A stretch of DNA of 64,000 nucleotides. It comes from Cryobacterium mannosilyticum. Its GTDB lineage: Bacteria > Actinomycetota > Actinomycetes > Actinomycetales > Microbacteriaceae. A model generated the notes under the pieces. The model did not search any database and had not been told where the DNA came from. It saw nothing but the letters and a program-made list of their open reading frames with translations. Position 1 is the first letter of the stretch, and each line of letters opens with the position of its first letter. The position numbers were made by a program, and so were the translations under genes. Positions 14,982-26,108 of this stretch are shown here, piece by piece. Location: contig NZ_SOFM01000029.1 of NCBI RefSeq assembly GCF_004402705.1, positions 1 through 64,000 on the forward strand, in the 5' to 3' direction.

Positions 14982-16595
14982 TCAGCGGAGGGGCCCGGCG
15001 ACGGAGGCCGCGGCATCCATCACTGCGCCGGACGCCACCAGGGCCACGACCGCCTCGATCTCGGGGGAGAGAAAGCGGTCGTGGCCGGGGCCCTCTGCCA
15101 CGGTGCGCACCAGGTCGCGCACGGCTCCGGTCGCGGCGCCCGGCCGCACCGGGGCGCGCAGGTCGAGGGAGCGCGCGGCGGTCATGATCTCGATCGCGAG
15201 CACCCGCTGCAGGCCATCGATCGAGTGGCGCAGCTTGCGGGCCGCGGCCCAGCCCATCGACACGTGGTCCTCCTGCATCGCCGACGACGCGATCGAGTCG
15301 ACGGATGCCGGCACCGCCAGCCGTTTGAGCTCGGAGACGATCCCGGCGGCGGTGTACTGCGCGATCATCAGCCCGGAGTCGACGCCGACCTCGTGCGCCA
15401 GGAATGGCGGCAGCCCCTTGTTGCGGTTCGCGTCGAGGTGCCGGTCGGTGCGGCGTTCGCTCATGCTGGCGACGTCGGCCGCGGCGATTGCGAGGAAGTC
15501 GAGCACGTAACCGACCGGGGCGCCGTGGAAGTTGCCGTTGGACGCCACCCGGCCGTCGAGTGTGACGACGGGGTTGTCGACCGCGCTGGCCAGCTCGCGC
15601 CCGGCGATCAGCGCGGCGTGGTCGGCCGTGTCGCGGGCGGCGCCGTGCACCTGCGGGGAGCAGCGCAGCGAGTAGGCGTCCTGAACGGTGGGGTCGTCCG
15701 GGCCGGCATGGCTGGCCAGCAGCGGGGAGCCGTGCAGCAGCGCGCGCAGGTTCCCCGCGCTCGCCGCCTGGCCGAGCTGGGGGCGGAGGGCCTGCAGGTC
15801 GGCGGCGAAGGTCGCATCCGTGCCGAGCAGAGCCTCGACGCTCATCGCGGCGGCGATGTCGGCCGTCGTGAGCAACCGAGTCAGGTCGGCCAGGGCGAGC
15901 ACCAGCATGCCGAGCATGCCGTCGGTGCCGTTGATCAGGGCGAGGCCCTCCTTCTCGGCGAGAACGACGGGTTCGATGCCGGCCGCGGCGAGGGCGGCCT
16001 GGCCGCTCATCGGCGTGCCGGAGGCGTCACGCACCCGCCCCTCGCCCATCACCGCGAGGGCGCAGTGGGCGAGCGGGGCCAGGTCGCCCGAGCAGCCGAG
16101 CGACCCGTATTCGTGCACGACGGGCGTGATCCCGGCATTGAGCACGGCGGCGTAGGTCTCGGCGGTGACCGGGCGCACCCCCGTGCGGCCGGTCATCAGG
16201 GTGGACAGTCGCAGCAGCATGAGCGCGCGCACCACCTCGCGCTCCACCTCGGGGCCGCTGCCGGCGGCGTGCGAGCGCACCAGGCTGGCCTGCAACTGGG
16301 CGCGGCGATCGCTCGTGATGAAGGTGGTCGCCAGGGCGCCGAAGCCGGTGGAGATGCCGTAGTGCGGGTTGACGTCGACGGCCAGGCCGTCGATGATCCG
16401 CCGGGTAGCGGCGACTCCGTCCAGCGCGGCCGGGTCGAGCACGATCGGGGCGTCCAGCCGGGCGACCGCGACCAGGTCGGTGAAGGACACCGGGCCGGCG
16501 CCCACGGTGACGACCGCAGGGCTGACGACTGCGGGGGCTGCGTGGCTGCTGGATGCGGGGCTGACGGCTGCGGGGGCTGCGTGGCTGAGGGACAT
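14982..16595 (-). CDS. hutH: Histidine ammonia-lyase
   Basis: A 537-residue histidase that removes ammonia from L-histidine to give urocanate, the entry step of the hut pathway. NPHYGISTGFGALATTFI and HEYGSLGCSGDLAPLAHCAL (about residues 155-175) contain the region of the MIO cofactor; the triad reads Cys-Ser-Gly instead of the common Ala-Ser-Gly. QDAYSLRCSPQVHGAARD and QEDHVSMGWAAARKL are also conserved. I chose ATG 16595; the frame reaches 16667 but that part overlaps the control region. Residues 3-28 hold a 13-codon tandem duplication (SHAAPAAVSP, SHAAPAVVSP) that makes this enzyme longer than the usual 510 residues. It is separated from the other hut genes by about 5 kb. Confidence 0.95.
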   Translation of the reverse strand: MSLSHAAPAAVSPASSSHAAPAVVSPAVVTVGAGPVSFTDLVAVARLDAPIVLDPAALDGVAATRRIIDGLAVDVNPHYGISTGFGALATTFITSDRRAQLQASLVRSHAAGSGPEVEREVVRALMLLRLSTLMTGRTGVRPVTAETYAAVLNAGITPVVHEYGSLGCSGDLAPLAHCALAVMGEGRVRDASGTPMSGQAALAAAGIEPVVLAEKEGLALINGTDGMLGMLVLALADLTRLLTTADIAAAMSVEALLGTDATFAADLQALRPQLGQAASAGNLRALLHGSPLLASHAGPDDPTVQDAYSLRCSPQVHGAARDTADHAALIAGRELASAVDNPVVTLDGRVASNGNFHGAPVGYVLDFLAIAAADVASMSERRTDRHLDANRNKGLPPFLAHEVGVDSGLMIAQYTAAGIVSELKRLAVPASVDSIASSAMQEDHVSMGWAAARKLRHSIDGLQRVLAIEIMTAARSLDLRAPVRPGAATGAVRDLVRTVAEGPGHDRFLSPEIEAVVALVASGAVMDAAASVAGPLR

Positions 16596-16636
16596 ACTTC
16601 GATTGGACACCAGTGCGGGCCATGCCACCACTCGTT

Positions 16637-16666
16637 TAGACTGGCTGCTGTCCGGGATCCCGGACA
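16637..16666 (+). promoter_or_regulatory. hutH/iclR divergent control region with 18-bp perfect palindrome
   Basis: TGTCCGGGATCCCGGACA (16649-16666) is a perfect palindrome between the divergent hutH and IclR genes. A TAGACT -10 box (16637-16642) for the IclR gene lies just before it, so the palindrome would cover the transcription start. IclR proteins bind such dyads, so this is a candidate operator for the neighbouring regulator. No clear -35 box is seen. Confidence 0.5.
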
Positions 16667-16684
16667 TGGAGAGGAAGGTGTCGC

Positions 16685-17458
16685 ATGGCCGGCTCGAAGG
16701 TTCCGGCGGCGGAGGGCACGCTGCGCATCCTCTCCCATCTGGCGGGGCAACGCGGTCCGGTGCCGGCTTCGGCGATCGCCACGGCGCTCGGCCTGCCGCG
16801 GTCGACCGTCTACGACCTCCTGGCCGTGCTCGCCGACCGGGGCTTCGTGCTCCACCTGCCGGAGGAGCGCCGCTACGGGCTGGGCGTCGCCGCCTTCGAG
16901 CTGAGTTCCGGCTTCTCCCGGCAGCAGCCGCTCTCCCACCTCGGCCGCCCGCTGATCGCCGCGCTCGTGGACCGGATCGGCGAGAGCGCGCACCTCGTCG
17001 TGCTGCACGGCCGGGACGTGGTCTACCTGATCGAGGAGCGGGCGCCGCGCCGGCCCTCGCTCGTGACGGATGTCGGCGTGCGCCTGCCCAGCCACCTCAC
17101 CGCGAGCGGGCGCGCCCTTCTCGCGGCGCTGCCGAATGCCCAGCTGCGCGCGCTGTACCCCAACGCGGCGGCGTTCGCCGCCCGCGACGGGCAGGGTCCC
17201 CGCACCTCCGGTGAGCTGCGCCGGCTGCTGGAGCGGGTGCGGGCCGACGGGTTCGCCCAGGAGGACGGCGAGATCACGGCGGGGATGGCATCCGTGGCCG
17301 TGGCGGTGCGGGACCACGCCGGCTGGCCGGCCGCAGGGATCGCGGTCACCTTCCCCCGAGAACGGATCGCGCCGGCGGAGTGGCCGGCCCTCGCCGCGGA
17401 ACTGGCTGGCACCGCCGCGGAACTCTCCCGCCGCATCCGCGGGCGTCCGTCCGGCTGA
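16685..17458 (+). CDS. IclR family transcriptional regulator (hutH-linked)
   Basis: A 257-residue IclR protein. The N-terminal winged helix (about residues 8-70) reads AEGTLRILSHLAGQRGPVPA then LGLPRSTVYDLLAVLADRGF; the effector domain follows (LGRPLIAALVDRIGESAHLV, LTASGRALLAALP, ITAGMASVAVAVRDHAGWPA). It is divergent from hutH with 89 bp between the starts, so it probably represses hutH, and perhaps the distant hut operon as well; that is inference. A GAGGAAGG ribosome site precedes ATG 16685. It differs in sequence from the IclR protein at 8584-9267. Confidence 0.88.
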   Translation: MAGSKVPAAEGTLRILSHLAGQRGPVPASAIATALGLPRSTVYDLLAVLADRGFVLHLPEERRYGLGVAAFELSSGFSRQQPLSHLGRPLIAALVDRIGESAHLVVLHGRDVVYLIEERAPRRPSLVTDVGVRLPSHLTASGRALLAALPNAQLRALYPNAAAFAARDGQGPRTSGELRRLLERVRADGFAQEDGEITAGMASVAVAVRDHAGWPAAGIAVTFPRERIAPAEWPALAAELAGTAAELSRRIRGRPSG

Positions 17459-17498
17459 GTGCTCGCTCCCGGAGCCTCGATCCGCCCCCGCAGCTGCC

Positions 17499-17873
17499 TC
17501 AGCCGGCGAACAGGGCGATCAGCAGGGCAACGTAGACGACGACGAACACGGCCGGCGTCACGAACCGCACCACGTTCACCCAGGGTGCCGCCGACAGGAT
17601 GCGCCGGGTGACGGCCGACATGCCGCCCACGGCGCGCAGGTCGGCGATGACGGCCAGGGCCTCGTTGGCGGCGTTGATCTGCACCAGCGCGCCGAGGATG
17701 CCGGAGGCCAGCAGCACGCCGGCGGCCGCGACCCGCACGCTCGGGTCGGCTGTGGCCAGGCCCAGGGCCAGGAAGCCCACCAGCGCCGTGAGCAGGACGG
17801 TGGGGGCGACCTGGGACACGATGATGTGCCAGCGGGTCTTGACCCACAGGTTGATGAGCTCGGATTCAGTCAT
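17499..17873 (-). CDS. Small integral membrane protein of unknown function
   Basis: A 124-residue protein with three or four hydrophobic helices: about residues 18-40 (VSQVAPTVLLTALVGFLALG), 47-65 and 98-123 (FVTPAVFVVVYVALLIALFAG). No enzymatic motif is visible and I do not recognise the family. ATG 17873 is the first Met after a stretch without homology. It is convergent with the IclR gene (40-bp gap) and follows the esterase gene on the same strand after 71 bp. Confidence 0.6.
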   Translation of the reverse strand: MTESELINLWVKTRWHIIVSQVAPTVLLTALVGFLALGLATADPSVRVAAAGVLLASGILGALVQINAANEALAVIADLRAVGGMSAVTRRILSAAPWVNVVRFVTPAVFVVVYVALLIALFAG

Positions 17874-17944
17874 GCGGGGCTCCACTTCGATCGCCGCGGA
17901 CGGACGACATGCTCCATTCTTACGCCCATCCGGTGCATCGAGGC

Positions 17945-18973
17945 TCAGTGTCCGAGCGCCCCATGCAGGAACGCGGCGACCCGTGCGCGGATGCCCTCGT
18001 CGAGGATGCCGATCGAATGCACCGCGCCGGGCACCGCGACCAGCTCGTGGTCGATGCCGAGGCGTTCGAGGTTCGTGCTGAACCGGGTGGCCTGGGCGAG
18101 GGGGATGAACTCGTGGTCGGACTGGCCGATGAAGACGGGCGGGTCGGTGCGGTCGAGTCGCCGGGCCGGCGACGCGGCGACGGCCTGGGGGCAGTCGGCG
18201 AGCGACGAACAGCCGAGATACCGGAGCACGAGGTCCTGCAGCCGCTCCGAGGCTCCGTCGGTGGCGAGGGCCTGGCCGGTCAGGTCCGTCGGACCGGAGA
18301 GTTCGGCGACCGCGGCGACGCGTGACCCCTCGGTGAGCGGGCCCGAGCCTCGGGTGCCGAGGAGCAGGGCGAGGTTCGCGCCGGCCGAACCGCCGAATGC
18401 GCCGATCCGGGCCGGGTCGATGCCGAACCGGGCCGCGTTGTCGGGCCGACGGATCCATTCCACGGCCGTGGCGAGGTCGTCGATCGCGGCGGGGAACACC
18501 GAGGCGGGCGCGAGCCGGTAGTCGACCGAGTACGCGACGAACCCCTCCGAGGCGAGCCATTCACAGACGCCGCGCCAGTCGTCGTTGGCCTTGTCGCCGC
18601 GGGTCCAGCTGCCGCCGTGGATGGACACCACCGCGGGCAGCGCCGCGGCGCCGGGGGTGCCGGGGGTCGACCCGGCCGGGGAGCAGACGTCGAGGGCGAG
18701 CGGGGTGCCGTCGGCCTCGGTCGTGTAGACGACGTCGGCCGTGACCGTCACGCCCGCCGGCTTGGCGAATGTGCGGATGCCGAGCATCGACGCGCTGGGC
18801 GCTCCGACGGCGGTGCCCTTCGACGCGGCGATGGTCGCGTCGGGGACCGTCGTGCCCGACTGCAACCCGGCCAGGCCGGCGGTGCCGACGAGGGCGACGG
18901 CGAAGACGGTCAGGACCGTGAGCAGGCGGGCGCGCCGGGTGGCGAATCGGGTGTGGGGAAGGCGGGTTTTCAC
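17945..18973 (-). CDS. Secreted alpha/beta hydrolase (esterase/lipase family)
   Basis: A 342-residue BD-FAE/hormone-sensitive-lipase type hydrolase. Residues about 15-40 are an export signal or anchor (RLLTVLTVFAVALVGTAGLA). The core has the oxyanion motif VVSIHGGSWTRGD (about 140), the nucleophile elbow GAFGGSAGANLAL (about 215), and the C-terminal acid/His regions FIGQSDHEFIP and PGAVHSIGI. It probably hydrolyses carboxyl esters outside the membrane; the substrate is unknown. GTG 18973 follows GGAG at 7 nt; the frame is open far upstream through the FUSC gene but without homology. The 101-bp gap to the FUSC gene suggests an independent promoter. Confidence 0.82.
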   Translation of the reverse strand: MKTRLPHTRFATRRARLLTVLTVFAVALVGTAGLAGLQSGTTVPDATIAASKGTAVGAPSASMLGIRTFAKPAGVTVTADVVYTTEADGTPLALDVCSPAGSTPGTPGAAALPAVVSIHGGSWTRGDKANDDWRGVCEWLASEGFVAYSVDYRLAPASVFPAAIDDLATAVEWIRRPDNAARFGIDPARIGAFGGSAGANLALLLGTRGSGPLTEGSRVAAVAELSGPTDLTGQALATDGASERLQDLVLRYLGCSSLADCPQAVAASPARRLDRTDPPVFIGQSDHEFIPLAQATRFSTNLERLGIDHELVAVPGAVHSIGILDEGIRARVAAFLHGALGH

Positions 18974-19074
18974 GAGTGCTCCGAAGTGCGGGGGTATGCC
19001 TTGAGAATAGGTCGTCTTCCACCGGGCGGCGAATCCCGTTCGGGGGTGACGGGCGGCGCCCCCGCGCGCGCCGT

Positions 19075-20244
19075 TCAGGATGAGGACGGCGGGCGCACCG
19101 GTGGTTCTGCCGGGGCATCGAAAGGTTTTTCGGGTTCTTCGGGTTCTTCGGGGCCTTCGAGGCGCGGGCGGAGGGCGGCCAGGATGCGCTTGACGTCCAT
19201 CGCGATGGAGGAGGCCACCGCCATCGACGTGATCGGGGCGGTGTCCCTGCGCTCGTCGAGCTCGGCCATCAGCGCCTCGACGGCGGCATCCGCCTCGGTG
19301 ATCGCCGCCTGTTCGGGGGCGTCCGGGTCCCACTCCGTCAGCGCTGCGGCGACCGCAGCCAGGGTGGCGCTCACGGCGGGCCGGAGCTCCGGGCGGAGTT
19401 CGAGGGGGACGGGTGTTCCCCAGACGGCACCGGCCAGAACATCCGTCAGATCGCGCACGTGGAAGGTGACCGTCTCGAAGGCGGACAGGTCGTCGTAGTC
19501 CGCGGAAAGGTCGCGGCGGTGGAAGCGCGCCCGCGGATTGCCCTTCCGACTGTCGTCGGCGTGCTGCAGCGCGGTCCTGACCTCGCGGCCGAGCTGCACG
19601 AGCGCCAGGTTGCGGGTGGCCCAGCCGTCGCGCTCGGGAGGCCAGGCCTCGGTCAGCGCCTGGGAGATCTCGGTGAGATGGTCGGCCAGGCTCGTGCGGA
19701 ATCGCTTCAGCTGCAGGCCGACCGCGTCGAAGGCCAGCGGCGGCAGCACCAGGAGGTTGACGGCGAGCCCGATCACGATCCCGAGGCTCATCTGCGCGAG
19801 GTACCCGATCGAGTAACCGTCGGCGTTCGGGCCGCCGATGATGAGCACGAACAGGGCCGTCACCGGGATGTACTCCCGGTTCGCGCCGAACCAGCCGGTG
19901 GCCGCGATCACGGCGCCGATGCCGACCGCGAGCGAGATCGTGAACACGTTGGGTTCGCTGAAGATGAGCACCGCGGCCGCCAGGAGGATGCCGACCACCA
20001 GCCCGCCCAGGGTCTGCAGGGCGTTCCTCACCGAGCTCATCAGCGTGGGGTACATGCTCACGAGCGCGCCCAGCGGTGCGTAGTAGGGGTACCCCTCGGC
20101 CACGCCCGGCAGGAGCGGCGCCACCGACCAGGCGATCGCCACGGCGACCGCGGCCTTCAGCGCCTGCACAACCTTGGGGCTGGTGGCGCTCGTGCCCAGC
20201 CAGGAAATGGCGGTGCGCGCCGGACGTGCGACCGACCGTGTCAC
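19075..20244 (-). CDS. FUSC family (aromatic acid exporter-like) membrane protein
   Basis: A 389-residue protein with about six hydrophobic segments in residues 15-190 (VVQALKAAVAVAIAWSVAPL, YYAPLGALVSMYPTLMSSVR, LGGLVVGILLAAAVLIF, FTISLAVGIGAVIAATGWFG, YIPVTALFVLIIGGP) followed by a helical cytoplasmic region of about 190 residues. This is the ArAE/FUSC architecture used in export of aromatic acids or other organic anions; the cargo is unknown. The C-terminus ends in an acidic EEPEEPEKP tail. GTG 20244 overlaps the stop of the upstream acetyltransferase gene as GTGA, so the two are one transcript. Confidence 0.82.
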   Translation of the reverse strand: MTRSVARPARTAISWLGTSATSPKVVQALKAAVAVAIAWSVAPLLPGVAEGYPYYAPLGALVSMYPTLMSSVRNALQTLGGLVVGILLAAAVLIFSEPNVFTISLAVGIGAVIAATGWFGANREYIPVTALFVLIIGGPNADGYSIGYLAQMSLGIVIGLAVNLLVLPPLAFDAVGLQLKRFRTSLADHLTEISQALTEAWPPERDGWATRNLALVQLGREVRTALQHADDSRKGNPRARFHRRDLSADYDDLSAFETVTFHVRDLTDVLAGAVWGTPVPLELRPELRPAVSATLAAVAAALTEWDPDAPEQAAITEADAAVEALMAELDERRDTAPITSMAVASSIAMDVKRILAALRPRLEGPEEPEEPEKPFDAPAEPPVRPPSSS

Positions 20245-20750
20245 GGGGAGTCCGCCCTGCGGCTCGGGTCGTCCCCCGAGGCTCCGGGGCCGGTGAGGTC
20301 TTTCGCGAAGCAGACGCTGAACTCCTCGCCCACGTACTGTCCGAACGGGGCGATCTCCCGGTAGCCGCACTGTCGGTAGAGCGCCAGGGCGGCGTCGCTC
20401 TGCGGTCCGGTCTCCAGCACGACCTGACGGATGCCGGCGGCCAGGGCATCCGCTTCGGCCCGGGCGAGCAGGCGGCCGGCGACGCCGCGGCCGCGCGCGC
20501 CAGGGTGCACGAACATCCGTTTCAGCTCGGCGGTGCCGTCGCCCTGGCTCACGAGCGCGGCGATGCCCAGCGCCAGGCCGAATGCGTCCCGCGCCGCGTA
20601 GAAGGTCACGCCGGGCAGTTCGAGCTCGTCGACGCCGAGCAGGAAGTTGCTTTCGGGCGGGTAGAGGGACTGCGCGTACTCGGCGCTCTGGCGGAGCAGG
20701 GCGGCGATCCCGGGCTGCCTCGGCGACTCGATCGCGATGGTCGTCAGCAT
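20241..20750 (-). CDS. GNAT family N-acetyltransferase
   Basis: A 169-residue acetyltransferase. The acetyl-CoA binding text is AELKRMFVHPGARGRGVAGR (about residues 90-110, motif A R-G-x-G-x-A), followed by RQVVLETGPQSDAALALYRQ and CGYREIAPFGQY. This resembles small-molecule acetyltransferases of the amino-acid/polyamine type; the substrate is unknown. It is translationally coupled to the FUSC gene downstream. The 264-bp region to the helicase start on the other side contains both divergent promoters, none of which I can place with confidence. Confidence 0.85.
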   Translation of the reverse strand: MLTTIAIESPRQPGIAALLRQSAEYAQSLYPPESNFLLGVDELELPGVTFYAARDAFGLALGIAALVSQGDGTAELKRMFVHPGARGRGVAGRLLARAEADALAAGIRQVVLETGPQSDAALALYRQCGYREIAPFGQYVGEEFSVCFAKDLTGPGASGDDPSRRADSP

Positions 20751-21014
20751 GGAATCAGACTAGACGGAGAAAGCACTCCGTGACTTAAGAGCATCGATCG
20801 GGTAACGTGGGTAAGTCGGCTCTTGACACCGCGCAATTTTTACGTGTGCGCGGATGGGTTTGTAAGTCAGGATGGGCCGGTTTCCCAGTAATCCGCTGGT
20901 GAAAAATCACTGTATGTGAACGGCCCCGGCCATAGACTGCCCGGGTTCTCAGGTTGCGTCGCGCATGTGCGTCGTCGTTCTGCCATGTACTCAACACAAC
21001 CCAGGAACTTTTCT

Positions 21015-23261
21015 ATGCCTAATAGCAAGAATCCGGCCGTCGGCCGTTCGAGTAAGAATTACGATCCCAAGTACTCCGCCAAGGGCGGCCCCGCACGCGG
21101 CGGCAGCGCCCCGGGCAGCAAGAGCCCCGGACACCGCGGCCACCACGACGACGCCGCGGCGCCGAAGAAGGCCCGCTGGAATGCCGGAGAGCGCGCGGAC
21201 CGCGCCGCCGGCCGCCCGGCCAATGACCGTCCCGCCTACGGCAACGACCGCCCGGCCTACGGCCAGCGCTCGGAACGTCCCGCCTACGGTGACCGCCCGA
21301 ACCGCACCGACCGTCCGGCGTACAACAACGACCGTCCCCGCACGGACCGTCCCGCCTACAACAACGACCGCCCGTCGTACAACGGCGCCCCGCGCACGGA
21401 TCGCCCGACGCACAGCAACACCGAGCGTCCGTCCTACAACGACCGTGCCCGCACGGATCGTCCGGCGTACAACAACGACCGTCCCCGCACGGACCGTCCG
21501 GCTTACGGCGACCGTGCTCCGCGCACCGATCGCCCCGCCTACAACAATGACCGTCCCCGCACGGACCGTCCGGCTTACGGCGACCGTGCTCCGCGCACCG
21601 ACCGGCCCGCCTACAACAACGACCGTCCCCGCACGGACCGTCCTGCCTACGGTGACCGTGCTCCGCGCACCGACCGCCCCGCCTACAACAACGACCGCCC
21701 GTCCTACGGCGACCGCGCTCCCCGCACGGACCGCCCCGCGTACAACAGCGACCGTCCCTCCTACGGCGACCGTCCGGCCCGCTCGAACTCCGATCGTCCG
21801 TCCTACGGCGACCGTCCGGCACGTTCCAACTCCGATCGTCCGTCCTACGGCGACCGTCCGGCCCGCTCGAATTCCGATCGTCCGTCCTACGGCGACCGTC
21901 CGGCCCGCACCGAGCGTCCCTCCTACGGGGACCGCCCCGAGCGCTCGCACTCCGACCGCCCGAACCGTTCGCACGACGACGGCGGCCACTCCAGCAACTT
22001 CTACCCGAGCCGCGACACCAAGGCGCACTTCGCCGCCGGTGACGACGTGGTTCTGGAGCGCCTCGAAGCCATCGCGACCACGGCTGCTGAAGTCGTCGGC
22101 GTGACCTTCGGCGATCTGGGCCTCGGCGAGAACATCGTCCGCGAGCTGGCCACACTCGGCGCCGCTACCCCGTTCCCGATCCAGGCCGCGACCATCCCGG
22201 ATGTCCTCGCCGGCCGCGACGTGCTCGGCCGCGGCAAGACCGGTTCCGGCAAGACCATTGCCTTCGGTGCTCCGCTCGTGGAGAAGCTGCTCGAGAACAA
22301 CGGCGCCAAGGACCGCAAGATGGCTCGCAAGCCCCGCGCGCTCATCCTGGCTCCGACCCGTGAGCTGGCCCTGCAGATCGACCGAACCATCCAGCCCATC
22401 GCCCGCAGCGTCGGCCTCTTCACCACCCAGATCTACGGCGGCGTTCCGCAGTACCGCCAGGTCAGCGCCCTGCAGCGCGGCGTGGACATCATCATCGGCA
22501 CCGCCGGCCGCATCGAAGACCTCATCGAGCAGGGTCGCCTCGACCTGTCCGAGGTTGTCGTCACCGTCCTCGACGAGGCCGACTACATGTGCGACCTGGG
22601 CTTCCTCGAGCCGGTTCAGCGCATCCTGCGCCTGACCAAGAAGGGCGGCCAGAAGCTCCTCTTCTCGGCCACCCTGGACAAGGGCGTCGCCCAGCTGGTC
22701 AAGGAATTCCTGACCAATCCGGCCGTGCACGAGGTTGCCGGTGAAGACCAGGCCTCCTCCACCATCGACCACCGCGTGCTCATGATCGAACACCGTGACA
22801 AGAGCGCCATCATCGGCCAGCTCGTCGACCGCCAGGGCAAGACGCTGATCTTCTCCCGCACCCGTGCCTACGCCGAGCAGCTCGCCGAGCAGCTCGAAGA
22901 CGCCGGCGTGAAGGCGACCAGCCTGCACGGCGACCTGAACCAGGCCCGCCGCACCCGCAACCTGCAGATGCTGACCAGCGGACGCGTCAACGTGCTGGTC
23001 GCCACGGATGTCGCCGCCCGCGGCATCCACGTCGACGACATCGACCTGGTCATCCAGGCCGACGCTCCCGACGAGTACAAGACCTACCTGCACCGCTCGG
23101 GCCGCACCGGCCGCGCCGGCAAGTCCGGCACCGTCGTGACGCTCATCCCGAAGCAGCGTCGCCGCCGCATGGACGAGCTGCTCGGCCGCGCCGAGATCGA
23201 GGCCAGCTTCACCAGCGCCGCCCCCGGCGATGCGGCCGTTCGCGACCTCGCGGACAGCTAG
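21015..23261 (+). CDS. DEAD-box RNA helicase with repeat-rich N-terminal extension
   Basis: A 748-residue RNA helicase. The core starts near residue 340 and has motif I GRGKTGSGKT (about 405), Ia PTRELA, II DEAD (about 520), III SAT, and VI HRSGRTGRAG (about 693). Ib reads TAGR rather than the usual TPGR. Residues about 70-330 are disordered repeats rich in Asp, Arg, Pro, Tyr and Asn (DRPAYNNDRPRT types), built from nucleotide tandem repeats. Such RGG-like tails bind RNA and promote condensates, so a role in ribosome assembly or cold-shock mRNA unfolding is plausible but inferred. ATG 21015 follows AGGA at 8 nt; an upstream ATG at 20985 gives a non-homologous start. The leader is long (up to 264 nt). 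Confidence 0.93.
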   Translation: MPNSKNPAVGRSSKNYDPKYSAKGGPARGGSAPGSKSPGHRGHHDDAAAPKKARWNAGERADRAAGRPANDRPAYGNDRPAYGQRSERPAYGDRPNRTDRPAYNNDRPRTDRPAYNNDRPSYNGAPRTDRPTHSNTERPSYNDRARTDRPAYNNDRPRTDRPAYGDRAPRTDRPAYNNDRPRTDRPAYGDRAPRTDRPAYNNDRPRTDRPAYGDRAPRTDRPAYNNDRPSYGDRAPRTDRPAYNSDRPSYGDRPARSNSDRPSYGDRPARSNSDRPSYGDRPARSNSDRPSYGDRPARTERPSYGDRPERSHSDRPNRSHDDGGHSSNFYPSRDTKAHFAAGDDVVLERLEAIATTAAEVVGVTFGDLGLGENIVRELATLGAATPFPIQAATIPDVLAGRDVLGRGKTGSGKTIAFGAPLVEKLLENNGAKDRKMARKPRALILAPTRELALQIDRTIQPIARSVGLFTTQIYGGVPQYRQVSALQRGVDIIIGTAGRIEDLIEQGRLDLSEVVVTVLDEADYMCDLGFLEPVQRILRLTKKGGQKLLFSATLDKGVAQLVKEFLTNPAVHEVAGEDQASSTIDHRVLMIEHRDKSAIIGQLVDRQGKTLIFSRTRAYAEQLAEQLEDAGVKATSLHGDLNQARRTRNLQMLTSGRVNVLVATDVAARGIHVDDIDLVIQADAPDEYKTYLHRSGRTGRAGKSGTVVTLIPKQRRRRMDELLGRAEIEASFTSAAPGDAAVRDLADS
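21225..21960 (+). repeat. In-frame tandem repeats in helicase N-terminus
   Basis: The region holds degenerate repeats based on DRPAY and DRPSYGDR. Inside it a 24-codon (72-bp) unit occurs three times from about 21468 to 21690, and a 14-codon (42-bp) unit, DRPSYGDRPARSNS, three to four times from about 21758 to 21915. All units are multiples of three bases, so expansion would keep the frame. The near-identity of neighbouring units suggests recent slippage or recombination. Confidence 0.85.
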
Positions 23262-23285
23262 GCAGCGGTAGCCGCAGCACGACCT

Positions 23286-23323
23286 GGGAGGGGCATCCAC
23301 CGTTACCGGTGGGTGCCCCTCCC
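23286..23323. terminator. Bidirectional hairpin terminator
   Basis: GGGAGGGGCA-T-CCACCG and its complement form a stem of about 16 bp around the loop TTAC, with one bulged position. It lies 25 bp past the helicase stop and 20 bp past the stop of the convergent P-type ATPase gene. There is no U-run, as is usual for actinobacterial intrinsic terminators. Confidence 0.75.
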
Positions 23324-23342
23324 GCGTTCCCGGCAGGCGGCG

Positions 23343-26099
<2,757 letters not shown>

Positions 26100-26108
26100 C
26101 CGGTCGGG

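Noticed and set aside
17945..20449. Apparent 834-residue fusion upstream of the esterase
   Set aside because: The extra N-terminal part is the opposite-frame shadow of the FUSC gene; GTG 18973 has a ribosome site and a normal signal peptide.
20810..20860. TTGACA at 20823 as helicase promoter
   Set aside because: No acceptable -10 hexamer lies 16-18 bp downstream, so I did not annotate a promoter.
21225..21960. Tandem repeats that might be a CRISPR array
   Set aside because: Units are contiguous, in frame and without unique spacers; they encode a protein repeat.
20991..23300. 769-codon open frame antisense to the helicase gene
   Set aside because: The sense frame has every DEAD-box motif; the antisense protein has Val/Gly/Arg low complexity caused by the repeats and GC-rich codons.
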